Assembly (NCBI GenBank): GCA_002786065.1
Contig: NHNY01000013.1
Span: 372,001 to 436,000 of the forward strand
DNA length: 64,000 nt
From: Microcyclospora pomicola
Taxonomy: Eukaryota > Ascomycota > Dothideomycetes > Capnodiales
Reading direction: 5' to 3'
Numbering within the stretch: position 1 is the stretch's first letter; every line of letters begins with the position of its first letter. The notes under the pieces are model-generated. The model made no database searches and had not been told where the DNA came from. It saw only the letters and a list, made by a program, of their open reading frames with translations. The position numbers were made by a program, and so were the translations under genes. Positions 1-12,543 of the stretch are shown here, piece by piece.

Positions 1-1605
1 GACATCGTCGACTGGCGGCGGCAACCTGCATGGATGTGTCTCGCGTTGCCACACCTTGTCCTGTCGCACGCTCGGGGACGATGGGCAGCAAGGCTTGTCG
101 TTGGAGATGACACGTTTGACCAAGCGTGGACGACCAGGCGAGCTTGGACGGCTGGCCGCGCACACGTCAACAGACAAGCAAGGGTGTTGCTATGCGCGGC
201 CAGGGAACATTTTTTTCCTTGCCTCTGTAGGACGGGGGGATCTAGGGTCATGGCGACCTGCCGAACCAAAGGGGGAACCAGTACATGGATCTGTGGCGAT
301 GCGTCAGCCGTGTCTGGTCTCTAGGGCAATATATAAAGTAGGTACAGACTACAGTACGCAGCAGATGCATCATGCAGGGAGTCCCCCTAGAGCTTACGGC
401 TGGACATGCCGGGCATGGGCGATTCGTTGGGCGGCCATAGATGCGAAGCGAGGGGGGGTTTCGTAACCACGCACTATTGTGATGGGAAGTGGGGCCTGGA
501 ATTCGATGTCTGCAAGCGATGTGTACGGGGAGAGAGCGGACTCTAAAAAGTCGATGGAACAAAGCCGAAACGAGATGTGATGAGATGTGATTGTCGAAAT
601 CATGTGGAAGAGGAGGAAAAAGTTGGCCGCGCTACAGGTGTGAGATGTACTGTATGCCCGAAATGGCTGGGAGATGGCCTGATTGCTGGACGCTGCACGT
701 GGCTGGGAAATGACAGCGTCCAGTGATGGCAAGACAGTGGCTAGAGTGGTGAGATTGCATGAGTGATAGCTGGACAGACAAGCAGTACCTATGCAATGCA
801 GACCGTTGGGCAGAATTATCTACTGTAGCTGTCAATAATGTCGTGCACGCCGGCATGTAGAATCAATCAATGTGATGTGACGCTCATGTCGCACGGCATT
901 ATTGCGTGTGTGGCATGGCGATGGATGCAGGGGTCGACGTGTCTTTTCTTACGTTCTTCGCGGGTCGTATTCTTAGATATGCAGGCGAGATGCGGTACCT
1001 TGGGGTGAGTAGCAGTACTGTACAAATGTAGAGCGCGCGACACGGCAGATGTCAGTTCGAGTGTCATATGCCTGGCGTAGTATGCAGCGGGCGCGTCTGC
1101 ACGATTGCCGCAGTGCATATGCGTCGTGATGGTGGATGTTGTCAGGGGAACATCGAGGACGAATGTGATACTACGATGCTGTCGAGATGCGCGCGATGCT
1201 TGCTACTTACATGTACGAGAATGCTCCATACAAACACGATGCTGCGAATAACATTCCAAGCAAAACCGAGTTTCGGCGACACTGACGGACATGTGGGCTC
1301 GCGTGGGCTCGATGCACACCCAGGGGACGAGAGCATGCTAGTCACGTCGACTCGGTGGTACACACCAGCTCAGGCACAACTCAAGCTCACGCAGTCATTC
1401 GATCGAGCTGGTCGATTCCCTCCCCATCACTCCCACACGCCGGCCATCTGGCCCGAATCTGCGCGACGAGCGATGTGAACAATCAGGTCCCATGATGTTC
1501 AGCAATCAACAGCGTCGACGCCATCGCCGTTGAGAAACAACGACATGGGCGTCGATAGCGCCAAGCTCGCTCGGCCAGAACATATTCTACGCGAGACCGT
1601 GCGAT

Positions 1606-1623
1606 GCTATGCTATGCTATGCT
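1606..1623. repeat. short pentanucleotide tandem repeat (GCTAT)n
   Basis: About 3.6 perfect copies of GCTAT lie in non-coding DNA. It is an ordinary microsatellite. Confidence 0.8.
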
Positions 1624-2442
1624 CGTGCCAGTGGTCTCATAAGTCCAGCGAGATAATTATTGGCGGATGATATAGATTTCTCCGGCCGCACGATTGGTCG
1701 TGTTTCGGCTACGCCGCTGCCGCTATGCCTCAACGGCCAGAGTGCGCCATCATGCCTGTCCAGATCTGGCATCCACTCGACCAAAGCGTCTGGTCGCCTC
1801 GCCATTATGACCTATCACTTCCAGGTCCAGCATCACCCGCGTGCTATCTCGAGAGGCAGGGAGATTGTCCCGAGAGTCACGCCCGCGGCCGAGGAGAGGG
1901 AGCGTGGTAAGGGTGACGACTGGCGGCGACACTGAAACATTGCACGAGGTGTTGATATCGGCTCTGTTCTGCTCGGTTGGGCGGGCTTGCATCATCTCCA
2001 TCTCACGGCAGTCCCGATGCATCATGTACTATTGTCGAACGCGCACGTCTTCCCGCATGCAGCAGCACCCCAGCTCGCCGGGTAGCTCGACACACTTGGA
2101 CGGACAGAGTTCAGCGCCAGGGTGGCGTCAGCGTCCTATAAGATCAGCAGTCGCAGCAACAGCTCGTGACTTACCTATCTGACCAGCAGGGAAGCTCGGG
2201 TGGCTTCGCCCGGGCATGGAGGCGACACGGCTATTGGGACTGGCCGCCGTCGAGACTAGACATGAACTATTGGCATGACCTGACACACGAGCAGAAAGGG
2301 ATGCTCATTCGTATGGGCAGTACGACGAGCTGCGGCGGACGTCCAGGCAGGTGGGCAGCGTCTTCCGTGCGTCCGTCGGCGGACGGTAAGGGTGAGGCGG
2401 TATAGATGCATAGACTGTCGAGAATTGTCATCCGTCCCATCC

Positions 2443-2463
2443 GACCAGACCAGACCAGACCAG
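2443..2463. repeat. short pentanucleotide tandem repeat (GACCA)n
   Basis: Four perfect copies of GACCA lie in non-coding DNA. A GAC-rich run at 2934-2959 is a similar simple repeat. Confidence 0.8.
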
Positions 2464-3362
2464 CGCTCTGAGCCGCGCTGGAGACGTCTTGTTTCGCTTA
2501 GCAGGCGCGGATGGAGCATATCGCCAGATTGACCAGGTTCTACATATGAGCCAAGAGGCATTGGCGGCATCTCACCACACGGCACGCTCGCCGTCAATGC
2601 GGTGTCTGACCATCGCGCCGACGTCAGGTAAGGGTGGCCATGTCTTGCTTCGGCCGTCCAGGTTCCCCGACTGACGCCAAGGGCGATGGAGCGACGCATG
2701 CTGGCGCAGATTGGACAAGTCTGGTAGCGAGCGGGCAAGCTGCCAACCTTCGAGATCCCGATCACCAATCTGTGAGCAGCAGCACTCGACTCCATCGCCA
2801 GCCCGATCGTTCGCGGCGGACATTCTCACCCGCCATCATCAGAGACAGGTCGTCGGCTGTTCGATCGAGTCTTCGCTATAGCAGCCTCTCCTGACGCTTG
2901 ACCGCCCCAGCGATCCCCGTCCGTATTCGACCCGACGACGCCGACGACGACGACGACGAATCTTTAATATCGGTGGGGTCGTTGTGCCCCTCCTGCCACT
3001 CCTCCAGCCAAGCTTCGTCGCTGCTATCCCCGGCATATCGTCAGTATCAACCTCAGCATCAGCATCGACGTCGCGGTGGTCCGCGCTGCGGGTACCTGAG
3101 CCTCGAGTCTCTCTGGAAACCCATGGTTTGTTGATCGTGAACGTGCTATGTATGCCGGCCTTGTGGAACAGACCCAGACTCGCTGCCTCCCCCCATCATC
3201 AGCGTCACTGTCTCCCAGCCTGCACTTGCGACTGGCGGTGCCTGTCGTTGAAGCTTCCACTCTTCGGGACTGTGGACCGGACCATCGATCTGCCCAGCGC
3301 CGGCCCTTTCCTGCTGGTTCGCCCACTCTTGACCTCCATCCTCTTCCACTTCCTCAGTCAGG

Positions 3363-3775
3363 CATTCCATAATAACAGCGCGACGATATCAGCCCCCCCA
3401 ATCTACGTGGGCGCTGGCGTGCCGCATGCGAACGCTTCAGCATCAGCTGCGAACAACTGGGAGGCGGGCACCGCCAGCGGCGAGCACTTAAAAGAACATA
3501 CCTGTTCACGCGCTCTGGTGGTCTCGACGACTTCACGGAGCATTCTTCGATGTCTTGCGCCAGTCCACACTCTCTCGTTTTCATTCCTCGGACCAGGCGC
3601 ATCATCTTCCTTCTCGCTGGCTCCGGCACCACGGTCTAATCCACCTCGACCAATGTACGGCGCCTGATTACATCCCCTTCTTACCTTACCGGACTTGTCT
3701 TCTGGCACGCCTGTCCCATCTTTTGCGGAGTCCGCAGTAATCGTTTTTGGTGGCCAGCCATACTTCTATCATTCT
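3363..3775 (+). promoter_or_regulatory. cluster of CATTCY (AbaA/TEA-type) motifs upstream of vosA
   Basis: CATTCC or CATTCT occurs at 3363, 3541, 3582 and 3770 on the plus strand, 400-820 bp before the vosA start codon. CATTCY is the known response element of the conidiation factor AbaA, which activates vosA in Aspergillus nidulans. Roughly one hit per kb is expected by chance over both strands, so the cluster is only mildly enriched. Function here is inference. Confidence 0.3.
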
Positions 3776-4181
3776 CTGGGACGTCGTGGCATCCTCGTCC
3801 CACTCTTCACCTTTGGTCCACGACTCGACCTTGCTCTTTCCGAGCCCGCATATCCAATCGTCCGCCTACCACTTCTCGCGCGCCAGCATCGTGTTGTTCA
3901 GGACCAACACCTTGACCACCAATCATCTCCGCAACGCATCTTTAATCCGTCCTCACAACAAACACTTTCCAAGCTTCATCTTCTGGTGGCTCCCGTCGGC
4001 CCTTCTTAGATCGCTCTTGGTCGCATCCGGCGGTTCGCTGCGCAACTGTCCAACTCACCAACACTCCTTCGATGCCCGAACTTTACGGTCCGTCAGGCCA
4101 GGAATACCGCCTCTTCGGGTAAGAAATCTTCCACGGACAACCTCGTCATCGCAAGAGCTTGAACAGCACACACTGACGACC

Positions 4182-6117
4182 ATGTCCCTTAGCGAAAATG
4201 TCACACTCGAGGTGCGACAACAACCGGAGCATGCGCTCGTCACGCAGACGGGGAAGGAGAAGGGTGAGTGAATGATCATTCCTGCGTCAGAAGCACACCC
4301 ATCACTCACAGTATCACAGGTCGCAAGCCCGTCGACCCTCCTCCGATCGTGCAGATGAACGTCAAAGCACATATTGATCCCAGCAGGTATGCGGCAGAGC
4401 AGTGGTGGGGTGAATAGCAAGCGCATGTTGACTGACTTGCTCTTCCAGAAACTGGCTCTGCAGCCCTCATGTGTTCATGTGCGCCAGTCCTCTTGAAGGT
4501 GCTGAAGGTGATTCGCAAGTACCCAAAGAGAAGGTTGTCGGCCAGCAGGTATCGTCGCTTCATAGGTTGAAGGATGTCAACGATGAAGGTCAGTGTGTTG
4601 TCATGAGAGTGCCAGACTTCGGACAAGACTGATATGTTGCAACAGATGGTGGGTTCTTTGTCTTTGGCGACATATCCCTCCGAGGAACCGGCACACATCG
4701 ACTGAAGTTTGACCTCTACAATCTGGAGAGGTATGTTGTATCCGGCTATGCGCTCGCGACACTGGACTGACTTTTCCTCGTCTAGTGGCACCGCTGTCTT
4801 TCTCGTATCGATCATCTCCAAACCTTTCGAAGGTATGCATCAGTCCCGAGGAATGACAGGATGGTACACTGACTTCGCAAAGTGGTCAGCAACAAGGACT
4901 TCAAGGGACTATCTGAATCCTCCCACCTCTCTCGTACGTTCTCCGATCAAGGCGTACGGCTTCGATTGAGGAAAGAGCCGCGATCATTAGGAGCGTGAGT
5001 GTCATCCGGGTTTGCGTCTTCACAAGTGACTTAGGTATGCTGACTTCATCCTAGCGGTGTCAAGCGATCCTGGCAATCACCAGAGGAAACACCTGCGACA
5101 CAACGTCAGGGAGCTGCATACGGAGCGACACCCGTCAACTATGCCTACAGCAGCACTGGCAGTATCAAGCGAGTCCGCCCCAGCAGCAACCATTCGAATG
5201 CAGGCCATTATCCTCACTTCCAAACCAGCACCTCAAGACCTTCCTATGGAAGTACGGTGGGCGCGAGCGCAGGATGGGCAGATCAAAGCCAGCATGGCTA
5301 TATAGGCACACAGACAAGTGGAGGCGCGAGCTATTTGCCAGTGCAGTCATACAACGTGGGAAATACTCCAGCGCAATGGCAAAGAGGACTACAGGCCGGA
5401 CCCGTCACCACGCAGTCTATGGGATCTTCACAATCCCCTTATAGTAACACGAGGCGGGAGACTGGACTACTGGCTGCACCATATTTTGCGCAGCAGAATT
5501 CGCAGTATCTAGGTTCTAACAGAACGGCAGCACAACCCAGTGGGAACTCTTTCACTGAGTTAGGGGAATTCCAAAGTCCAAACAATATACCAGAAGGTCC
5601 GCAGAGCGAAGGTTACATGCAGTCGGGCAACGAGTATGGATCTCAGCTTCATAGCACGACCCCTGTGGCTCTTCATACCGAGCAGCAGCCTTATCAGCAA
5701 CATGGGGTGCACACAACGCCCATCTCTAAATGGGCTGCCGATACTGCTCGATCAGCTTCAACAAATCCATCAGCTGGCCTGTATTCTTCAGGTCAAGGCC
5801 CGGACTCTGGGGTTTCGGGTCTCCAGTACGACACAATATCTCATACTCCTACAACCCAGTATTCGCAAACCCAGCAAAGCGGCGCTCAAGCTCCCTATGC
5901 AGGCGTTCCCCGTGCAGCGCAGCAATATCCACATACATCCAGCGCTATGACCAACACCTCGTTGTCAAGTATCACTGGAAACTTCTTCGCAACAGCATCG
6001 GATACTGATTGGCCGGAGCTCAGCCCGCACGAGCCGACAGGGGCTCCGCCATTGACCGGCCATTCACTTGCACAGCATCAGCAGAGCTTCAGCACTCCTC
6101 AGCCTTGGGGTCGGTAG
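4182..6117 (+). CDS. vosA: velvet-domain developmental regulator VosA
   Basis: This is a velvet-family transcription regulator. VosA couples spore maturation, trehalose accumulation and long-term viability, usually with VelB in the nucleus. Seven exons join in phase: 4182-4263, 4320-4386, 4449-4588, 4646-4730, 4786-4832, 4883-4994 and 5055-6117, giving about 531 residues. The velvet domain fills residues ~8-178, with family blocks [29 protein letters not shown] and [12 protein letters not shown]. The remaining ~350 residues are Gln/Ser/Thr/Tyr-rich and probably disordered. The protein is longer than A. nidulans VosA (~430) because of this tail. The ATG at 4182 opens exon 1 just before the conserved VRQQP block. 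A VelC assignment cannot be excluded without a tree, but the N-terminal blocks fit VosA/Ryp2 best. Confidence 0.88.
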
Positions 6118-7514
6118 GAGAGTATCTTCAAACAGCGCTCTGCATCAATAGGCCCAGCGTCATCAAGCCCGGAACAGATGCGATTTCAAGCCGGGCGAAG
6201 AACACGAGCTACGCTTCTACAAGGAACTGTCGAAGCTACCGCCAGCGATTCACAGCAAGAGCAAAAATGTGGTTGGCTTAGCCACCGCTGATCAATCATA
6301 CACCTGTACTGGGCAGGATTCTACAAGTCGACCACCCACGACAGGAGGACCTTCCGTCCACTGTCTGCATATCTGTCCACTTTCTTCCTCGTTCAAGCGA
6401 AGGCGTTTTGCTGCCATTCCATTAACCAATTCTTGGTTTGTATTCTACGCACGGGCACGGTCGGAAGCATTTTCTGCTTTTCTTTGCTTACGATATCCAC
6501 TTCTAACGGCGGTGTACGAGACCCAAGGCTTTCTTGTTTGGGAGGCTACAAGCATGACATCTGGCGTCCTTTGCGACGACTCCCCGGGTCATGGTGCGAA
6601 AACACCAAGACCCTCGCTGCCGTCTCTCGCTCGTTGATCGAGAGCATGACATGGACGTCGCTGGAGAACTATCTTAATATGTTAGCTCTGATGGGGATGA
6701 TGAAAGGAGGGCACGGGATGATGCATGTGTATGATCAAGGCTGTCAAGCCACCATGGGAACTGCTGCGTACGAACCCTTCTCCAACGTCTCGTCTCTGGT
6801 ACGCTACACGTATCTCCATCGGGAGGAGAAAAGTCCCACGCACGAACCGCGAGAAATAATTCTTGAACACCTTTTTGATGAACCTTCTCGTCTTCATTCA
6901 TTCTCCTTCGCATCCACCGTGACTACATCTCGACTCGGACCTCGTCGACCGTAGAGGTAAGCTGAGCTTTCGCCATCTTCGCCTGCCTGAATCCGTTGAA
7001 GTCTTCATCCTGCCTCATCCTACCTGTACTGCTGAAATCGTCCTTTCGACGCTTCATCAACACACCTCGTCGCTTTTGCGCGCTTGCTCGTTTACCTGCT
7101 GCTAAGGCCACGACCTGCGTCTTCTCCATACCTGCCATCGCGTAGCATGTCCAGACTCAAGCCGTGATCCTTCGCAGCGGTATCGCCGACTGTAACGTTC
7201 GGCTTGGTCCAATCGAGGGTCAAGATGCCCATGAGTTGGCAGGGAGGATGTTAGCCGACGGGTTCTACTGCGATGATTATTGCGATGTGCACACAGAGGA
7301 TGGAAGACAGAGAGAGGGCAACGAGTCATGCGGGATATGATACAACGCTACACACGCCATAGCAGACACAACAACGCAGGAGGCAACGCCGAACCGTGCG
7401 TGAGTACATTAAGTTTTGCATGGTCATGTAACAGACAACGACCGTGCTTCTTCCACCACCGGCCGACCTTTGCAATGCTATGCTTGAAACGACCTCAGAA
7501 ACGCCGACGCTGGT
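6118..7514. other. intergenic region between convergent vosA and MYST gene
   Basis: This should hold the 3' UTRs of both convergent genes. The open frame at 6433-6954 (+) lacks family resemblance and normal composition, and I treat it as chance. Confidence 0.6.
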
Positions 7515-10500
7515 CTACTCATACAGGATCTGCTCGTCTTCTTCGCCCTCGGCATCCTCGTCGCCTCCCTCGTCCTCTGCCGCCGGGTCGTCAGCCATGG
7601 CCAGCGCGGGCACTTCCGGCACGTCGTCGGCGATGGACAACGCCATGTCGCCGAGCTTGCTGCGTGTCCGTCTCACACTCGCCGTGTCGGTCGCCGGACT
7701 ACGGACGGGCCGATTCGACGAGCGACGGACGGGCGTCCCGCCATAACTGCGTCGACTGCTCCCGCGCGCAGGACGGCCGGCTCGTCGCTTTGCTGATGCT
7801 GCCATGCCGGGCACGGGCGGAAAGACCTCGAACCTCGTCGCTGGTATGTAACCTGCAGAGGTTGGCTGGGAACCGGAGAAGAAAGAGCTCGGGCTGGTGC
7901 TGCGCGTCCGTAGAGGCGCAGTAGAGTTCAATTGGGACGGCTCTCGTGAAGGACGCTGGTGTGTCAAGCCGTTGAGCTGCTCTTTGACTGTGAACGAAGG
8001 TTGTGGCGTGAGTGTGAGAGCTGCAGGTGGCGTCCCTTTGCGAGACTTCGATGCAAAACCGTTGATCTTAGGCTCTTCCTCTTCTTCTTGCTCGGTGGTC
8101 TGGATATGAGTTGGCATCTCGTCAACGTGCTCGCCCTCTCCACCGTTCGTCCCGACTGTCACTTCGAGGCCTTCGATTGAGGTTGGTGGTGGAGTCGCCG
8201 AAGCCTCCTCCCTCGGCGCGACTGTCTGCAATGGCTGATTCGCCTCTTCGCCCAGAGCGAAGAAACTTGTTGGCCGTCCCATCACATACGGTGTCCAACA
8301 CAGCAAGCTTGAATCCAACTCGATCGTAGCCTTCTTTTGGTGTTTCTCCACATATTCCTGCATGTAATCATAGTCCAATCGCAACGCGTATGTTTTGGTA
8401 AGTGGATCGCGGACTAGGAAGCGTAACGCTTCGAGCGTGGAGATGATATCGTCAGGCGTCATGCCGGTCTCTTTTGCGATCTGGACCACGGAAATGTTCT
8501 CTTCGCCTGCACCACCGTAGTCCTCATCTTTCCTGTACCTCAACAGCAGTCCGCAAAGGACAGTACGCCAGTACGAACGATAAGAGATCAAACCCATATC
8601 CGATAACGGTTTCTCAGGCGACCCCGTCCGACGCTCAACCTTTGTGAGCATGTATGAGAATTCGATGAGGATGCGCCCAAAACCACGTCTCATGTGTACT
8701 GGCAGAACCAAAATGCATGACACGTTGTTCCCAGGATTACTCAGAACCGGATCAGGAGCTGTATCTCCATTACTTTCTGTGCCATGATTTGCACTGGAAT
8801 CTCCGGCATCGTCAAATGAGGTGTGGGGGTCCATTGGCGGTGCAGGCCCACAGCCTCTTTTCTCCTTTGAAAAGTAGCCGACAAAGTGACAGCCGAACTC
8901 ATCGTTTTCCGTCATGATATAGAACAAGAAAGGTTCGACGTCGTAGTAGAGTGTCTTGGAGCCCAGAAAGAGCTTGGCCAGCAAGCAGAGGTTCTGGCAA
9001 TACAACGGATTGCGGCGGCCGTCGACTTCGAAGAATGATAGAGTCGTCTCCGCACCGGTTTCTGGGTTTGTGATAGCCTGACGATAGATTTCGTCGCCAG
9101 GTGGATGTTTAGCAGAACACTTCAACTTGTGTCGCCATGCGACATAGTCGGAGCTCATGTATTTCAGGCAAAACTCGCAGATGTAGAGATGCTTGTTACG
9201 GCTGTACTCCTCAGGATATGGTGCAGCATGCCATGTGTCGATCTCGTACTGGCCGAAATTGATACATTTGATCTTGCTTGCCGGTCCTGACGCCTTAGAT
9301 GGCCGAGCCGGCGTTTCACCGTTGGCCTTTGCCATCTTCTCCTTCCACAACTGCTCCGCTTTGTCGCGTGCATCTTGAAAGGCTTGTCGGTCCACGTCTT
9401 GTGGGAATGTGCGGGTAGTGTCTGCCTCTGCATCGGTGAGAATGCCACCGTAGGGTTTGCCTTTCGACTCATCGGTCTCACGATCTGGAAAGGCATAGAA
9501 TGGATTGCTGTACATGGTCGTCTGGACGGCTGGAAAGTGTTGCACGTCCTCCATAGGCTCTGCGGTGGCAGTATGCCGGCTGTTGCGTTGTCGACGCAAA
9601 CGATCACGCTCCCGCCGCTTTTGCTTTTTCTGCACTTCCCGCTCGATTTGGTCCCATTGTGCGGGTGTGACGGGGATGGCGATGACGGCACTTTTGGGGT
9701 CGTCAGAGCGTGAATGAATTCTCGCACCACGCTTTCGTTGTTTAAGGTTGCGCTGGGGCCGACCTGAGCGAGATCTAGGCGACTCTGCGTCTTCCCCATC
9801 AACTTCATCAACGCCGCTCACGTTTGCGAGTTCGTCGTCATGTTCGTCTTCGGCAACATGCTCTCCAAGCGAGGGTGTCCGTCTCCGCTTGCGCATGAGA
9901 AGTCGTGGCGGCTCATCAAGGTCATCTGACGGGGTCTTGCGCTTTCGTAACGATCGGGATCCGTCCAACGGATCTTCGTCCAGGATGAGGGTATTGAAGA
10001 CCGAATGAGAATCCGGCTTGATGCCCCCTCTCGCAGCAGGCAACAGGTCTCTCGCCATTCTAGGTGCCGAAGATCTTCGCCGAGTCGACGATATCTCGAC
10101 AACATTCTTGTATTCTGGTTGCAAGTCATGCTCGAGGCAACTTTTACATCTCCAACGAGCCGCATCTATGCAATGGTTTGTCAGCTTGCTTGGGATTGTG
10201 TTTGTTTGGTAGATAGCGGCGCAAGTGAATGTTCTTTGTACTATATTACGTACCTTCGTCAGACGCTAGAAGCGAGCCATCATCTCTGGCACATTGCCGA
10301 TGAGCTGCAGGAACGAAAGTCAGCGCTTGGACCCTGCACATCAATTGCCAAACCACATTCGAGTTGGATTTCTGTTTCTTGTTGCATGTTCCTGGTCAAC
10401 ACTTACCATTATCACAGCACACACTACATGCGAGATACTCTTCGAAATCTTCACCTGGATCGTGCTCCTCGTCTTGGCCACAAAAACTGCAATCCTGGTT

Positions 10501-10933
10501 AGCTTCTTGCAAAGGTGCATTGTGAGAAGGCGTCCACCACGACATTGTCGACTTACATGCAGCGGTTCACGTTCGCGTTGTCAACCTCGACATCCTCATT
10601 GGCATCGTCATTATCATCGTCCGCGCCCTCCCAGTCCTCTCCGCCGCCCGCATCTGAGCTTTCCTCGTCGGAATCACGCTCCTCTCCTTGCTCGTCGACG
10701 ACCGAATCGTCCTCATCTTCCTCTTTCCGCTTCCCCCTGGATCTCGTCGCCCGTGTCTTGACCGCACCGACGAACTCACCTTCATCATCCTCTTCATCTT
10801 CCGCGACTTCTGCATCCGCATCACTTTCCTCATCTTCTTCATCCATGACCGGTCTCGCTTTCCGTAAGACCACCTCCTCTTCCTCGTCTAGCACTTCCGC
10901 GACTTCTGCATCTTCGTCCTCATCATACTCCAT
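7515..10933 (-). CDS. PHD-finger MYST histone acetyltransferase (Sas3/KAT6 type)
   Basis: This enzyme acetylates histone H3, presumably as catalytic subunit of a NuA3-like complex. Exons on the minus strand are 10933-10557, 10486-10407, 10304-10254 and 10165-7515, giving about 1052 residues. An acidic N-terminus is followed by a PHD finger (~126-182) spelled across three introns (CIFCGQ, LACSVCC, HRQC, CKSC). A basic linker follows, then a MYST C2HC finger (~499-522; CEFC...HKLKC), the catalytic Cys in VSCILVLP (~653), the acetyl-CoA loop RRGFGR and the general-base Glu in GSPEKPLS (~687). About 45 extra residues sit between YFSKEKR and VSCILVLP. The start is unsure: 10933 is the first in-frame ATG, but the frame stays open to ~11110 and encodes a basic RLRGRG stretch, so an upstream start exon is possible. 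Having a PHD finger makes Esa1 unlikely. Confidence 0.87.
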
Positions 10934-11693
10934 TTCTGGAGCTTGGTAATGCACACCACGCCCGCGCAAACGTGAAGGCGTGGCTGCAGCCCGGCTCACC
11001 ACCAAGGTAGCCACTTTGCTCGTGGTATGCTGGTGCCCTCTTAGGCAGAGACTGGATGCAGTACCATATGTGCGCGAGGGAGTGCTTGCTGTGGCACTGC
11101 CTACTCAGAGGTGCTTGCAGCTGTCCCTCGCGGCTATACCCACAATGAGGATCTGGGGTTTTTCGTGTCCTTGGATGACTTTCACGTGTCAAATGCTGCT
11201 CTAGTGGCTCCAGTTGCGCTATGCGTCTTCAATCTGCTCGTACACCGTTCGTGTCGTTGTTGTCGCGTCGAATCGTGTGGTGACTAAGCGGGTCTGAAAG
11301 GTGGCCGCTGAGCGGCTGAAGTTTGCGCGTGCTGCAGGGATCGCGGACGGAGATGTCGCGACTCGATGGATGACTGAAGTAGATGCGACACTGCGCGGAT
11401 TGAATGCTGGAAGTGTTGATGCGGTTGGGTATTGTTCGCTGGCCTTCCTTCTGCCCTGGAGTGACTGCGTCGCGGCTGAGCCTGTGCTCTCCCGCTGTAG
11501 TGGGGAGTGTCCCATGACTTTTGCACACGTAACTTGCTTCACTACATGTGAGCATCCATTGCTTCGTCGACGACGTCTTGTGATACTGCCAGAAGCTCCA
11601 TCTCCTCAATAATCTCCACTCACCACCTTTGACTGGCCCAGCCCGACATAGAACTACGCACGCCGCGTCTACCCAGCGTACAGAACCGCAGCC
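10934..11693. other. bidirectional promoter region between MYST and complex I genes
   Basis: This ~760 bp separates two divergent genes. The minus-strand frame at 11219-11542 resembles a mitochondrial presequence in composition but has no matching body, and plus-strand frames overlap it. I see no supported gene. The 5' end of the MYST gene may reach into 10934-11110. Confidence 0.5.
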
Positions 11694-12313
11694 ATGGTAC
11701 CTCATCAGCCACCGTCTCTCCAGAGAACCATTTCAACTAACCAGCTTGTTCTACTAGGGTGTCCCCTTCGAGGCCTTGATCCCCTACGCCATCATGCTTG
11801 GGTAAGGCTAGCCTCGCACCTCACCGCAGAAGGAGTGCTTCGAGGAGCAGCAGCTAATCCTCCCGGATCACAGCATGTTCAGCTTCACGGGCGCAGCGCT
11901 CTCCAAGATCCGACACATGCAGAACGGCGGCAAGCGCGCACGACACTCGATCGATCAGTGGGATAGACAAAGTACGTTACAAGGTTATCTCCCGAGTGTT
12001 TGGGCTTGTTTCAAGCACCTGGGAGGAGACACCATATATCCACCATGCGCACAGACCAAGGGATACATCCGGGAAGAGGAGCATAAGCTGATACCGGAAC
12101 AACAGTGATGGACCGCGACCGAAGGCTCACAGGGTTCCTACGAGGACAGTCGGACACAGTGCGCGCACCTGCGGGCTTCGAGCTCAGCAATCCCTGGCGT
12201 GTAAGTGCCTCTATCAGATCCATGCCGTCACGTGATATGCGCCCAAGCAAACGGCATGCACGAGACTGGAAGCTGACGAGGACGTGTGATAGATCGAGAA
12301 GAATGTCTGCTAG
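11694..12313 (+). CDS. NDUFA1: complex I small subunit, NDUFA1 / 9.5 kDa type
   Basis: This is a single-pass accessory subunit of mitochondrial NADH:ubiquinone oxidoreductase. Five tiny exons rebuild it in phase: 11694-11696 (only the ATG), 11758-11801, 11874-11971, 12106-12200 and 12293-12313, giving about 86 residues. The N-terminal hydrophobic segment VPFEALIPYAIMLG is followed by the family signature HMQNGGKRARHSIDQWDRQ, then MMDRDRRLTG and FELSNPWR, which end the fungal family almost exactly. Length matches the family (80-90). The first intron falls immediately after the start codon (11697-11757). The start is fixed by the join M-GVPFEAL and by the lack of any other ATG in frame. It is divergent from the MYST gene and convergent with the next gene. 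Confidence 0.92.
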
Positions 12314-12543
12314 ATCAGCAGTACATATGGTATTTAGTATTGAGATGGGGAGTTTCTTTCATAGGGTCATGTATATACAGTGGGGAAAGAAAGTGCGGTC
12401 TTCACAGATGCTTCGTTCCGATCATTCGTGATGTCAAGTCTGTACATGTACATGCGTTCCCCCATCGTGATTTCATAAGTCTAGTCGTTATGTTTGTACA
12501 GCGGTCGATACCGCGTTTCACACGTGCTCTATATTGCCATAAA

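Larger units (their letters stand above)
1..4181. other. gene-free region upstream of vosA
   Basis: No open frame here looks like a real protein: the candidates are short, overlap on both strands, are compositionally odd and match no family I know. From about 2.9 kb to 4.18 kb the plus strand becomes pyrimidine-rich, as in fungal promoters and 5' leaders, so the distal part is probably intergenic and the last ~1 kb the promoter and leader of vosA. Frames at 2984-3667 and 3747-4271 are best read as chance frames in that leader. The window edge may cut a gene lying further left. Confidence 0.6.

Noticed and set aside
2256-2795. 179-codon minus-strand frame
   Set aside because: No family resemblance, overlapped by other frames, odd composition.
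2984-3667. 227-codon frame upstream of vosA
   Set aside because: Pyrimidine-rich leader-like DNA gives Ser/Pro/Leu-rich chance frames; no domain, no splice logic.
6433-6954. 173-codon frame after vosA
   Set aside because: Random composition; lies where the 3' UTR is expected.
11219-11542. minus-strand frame with presequence-like composition
   Set aside because: No mature domain follows, and it lies in the divergent promoter; competing frames exist on the plus strand.
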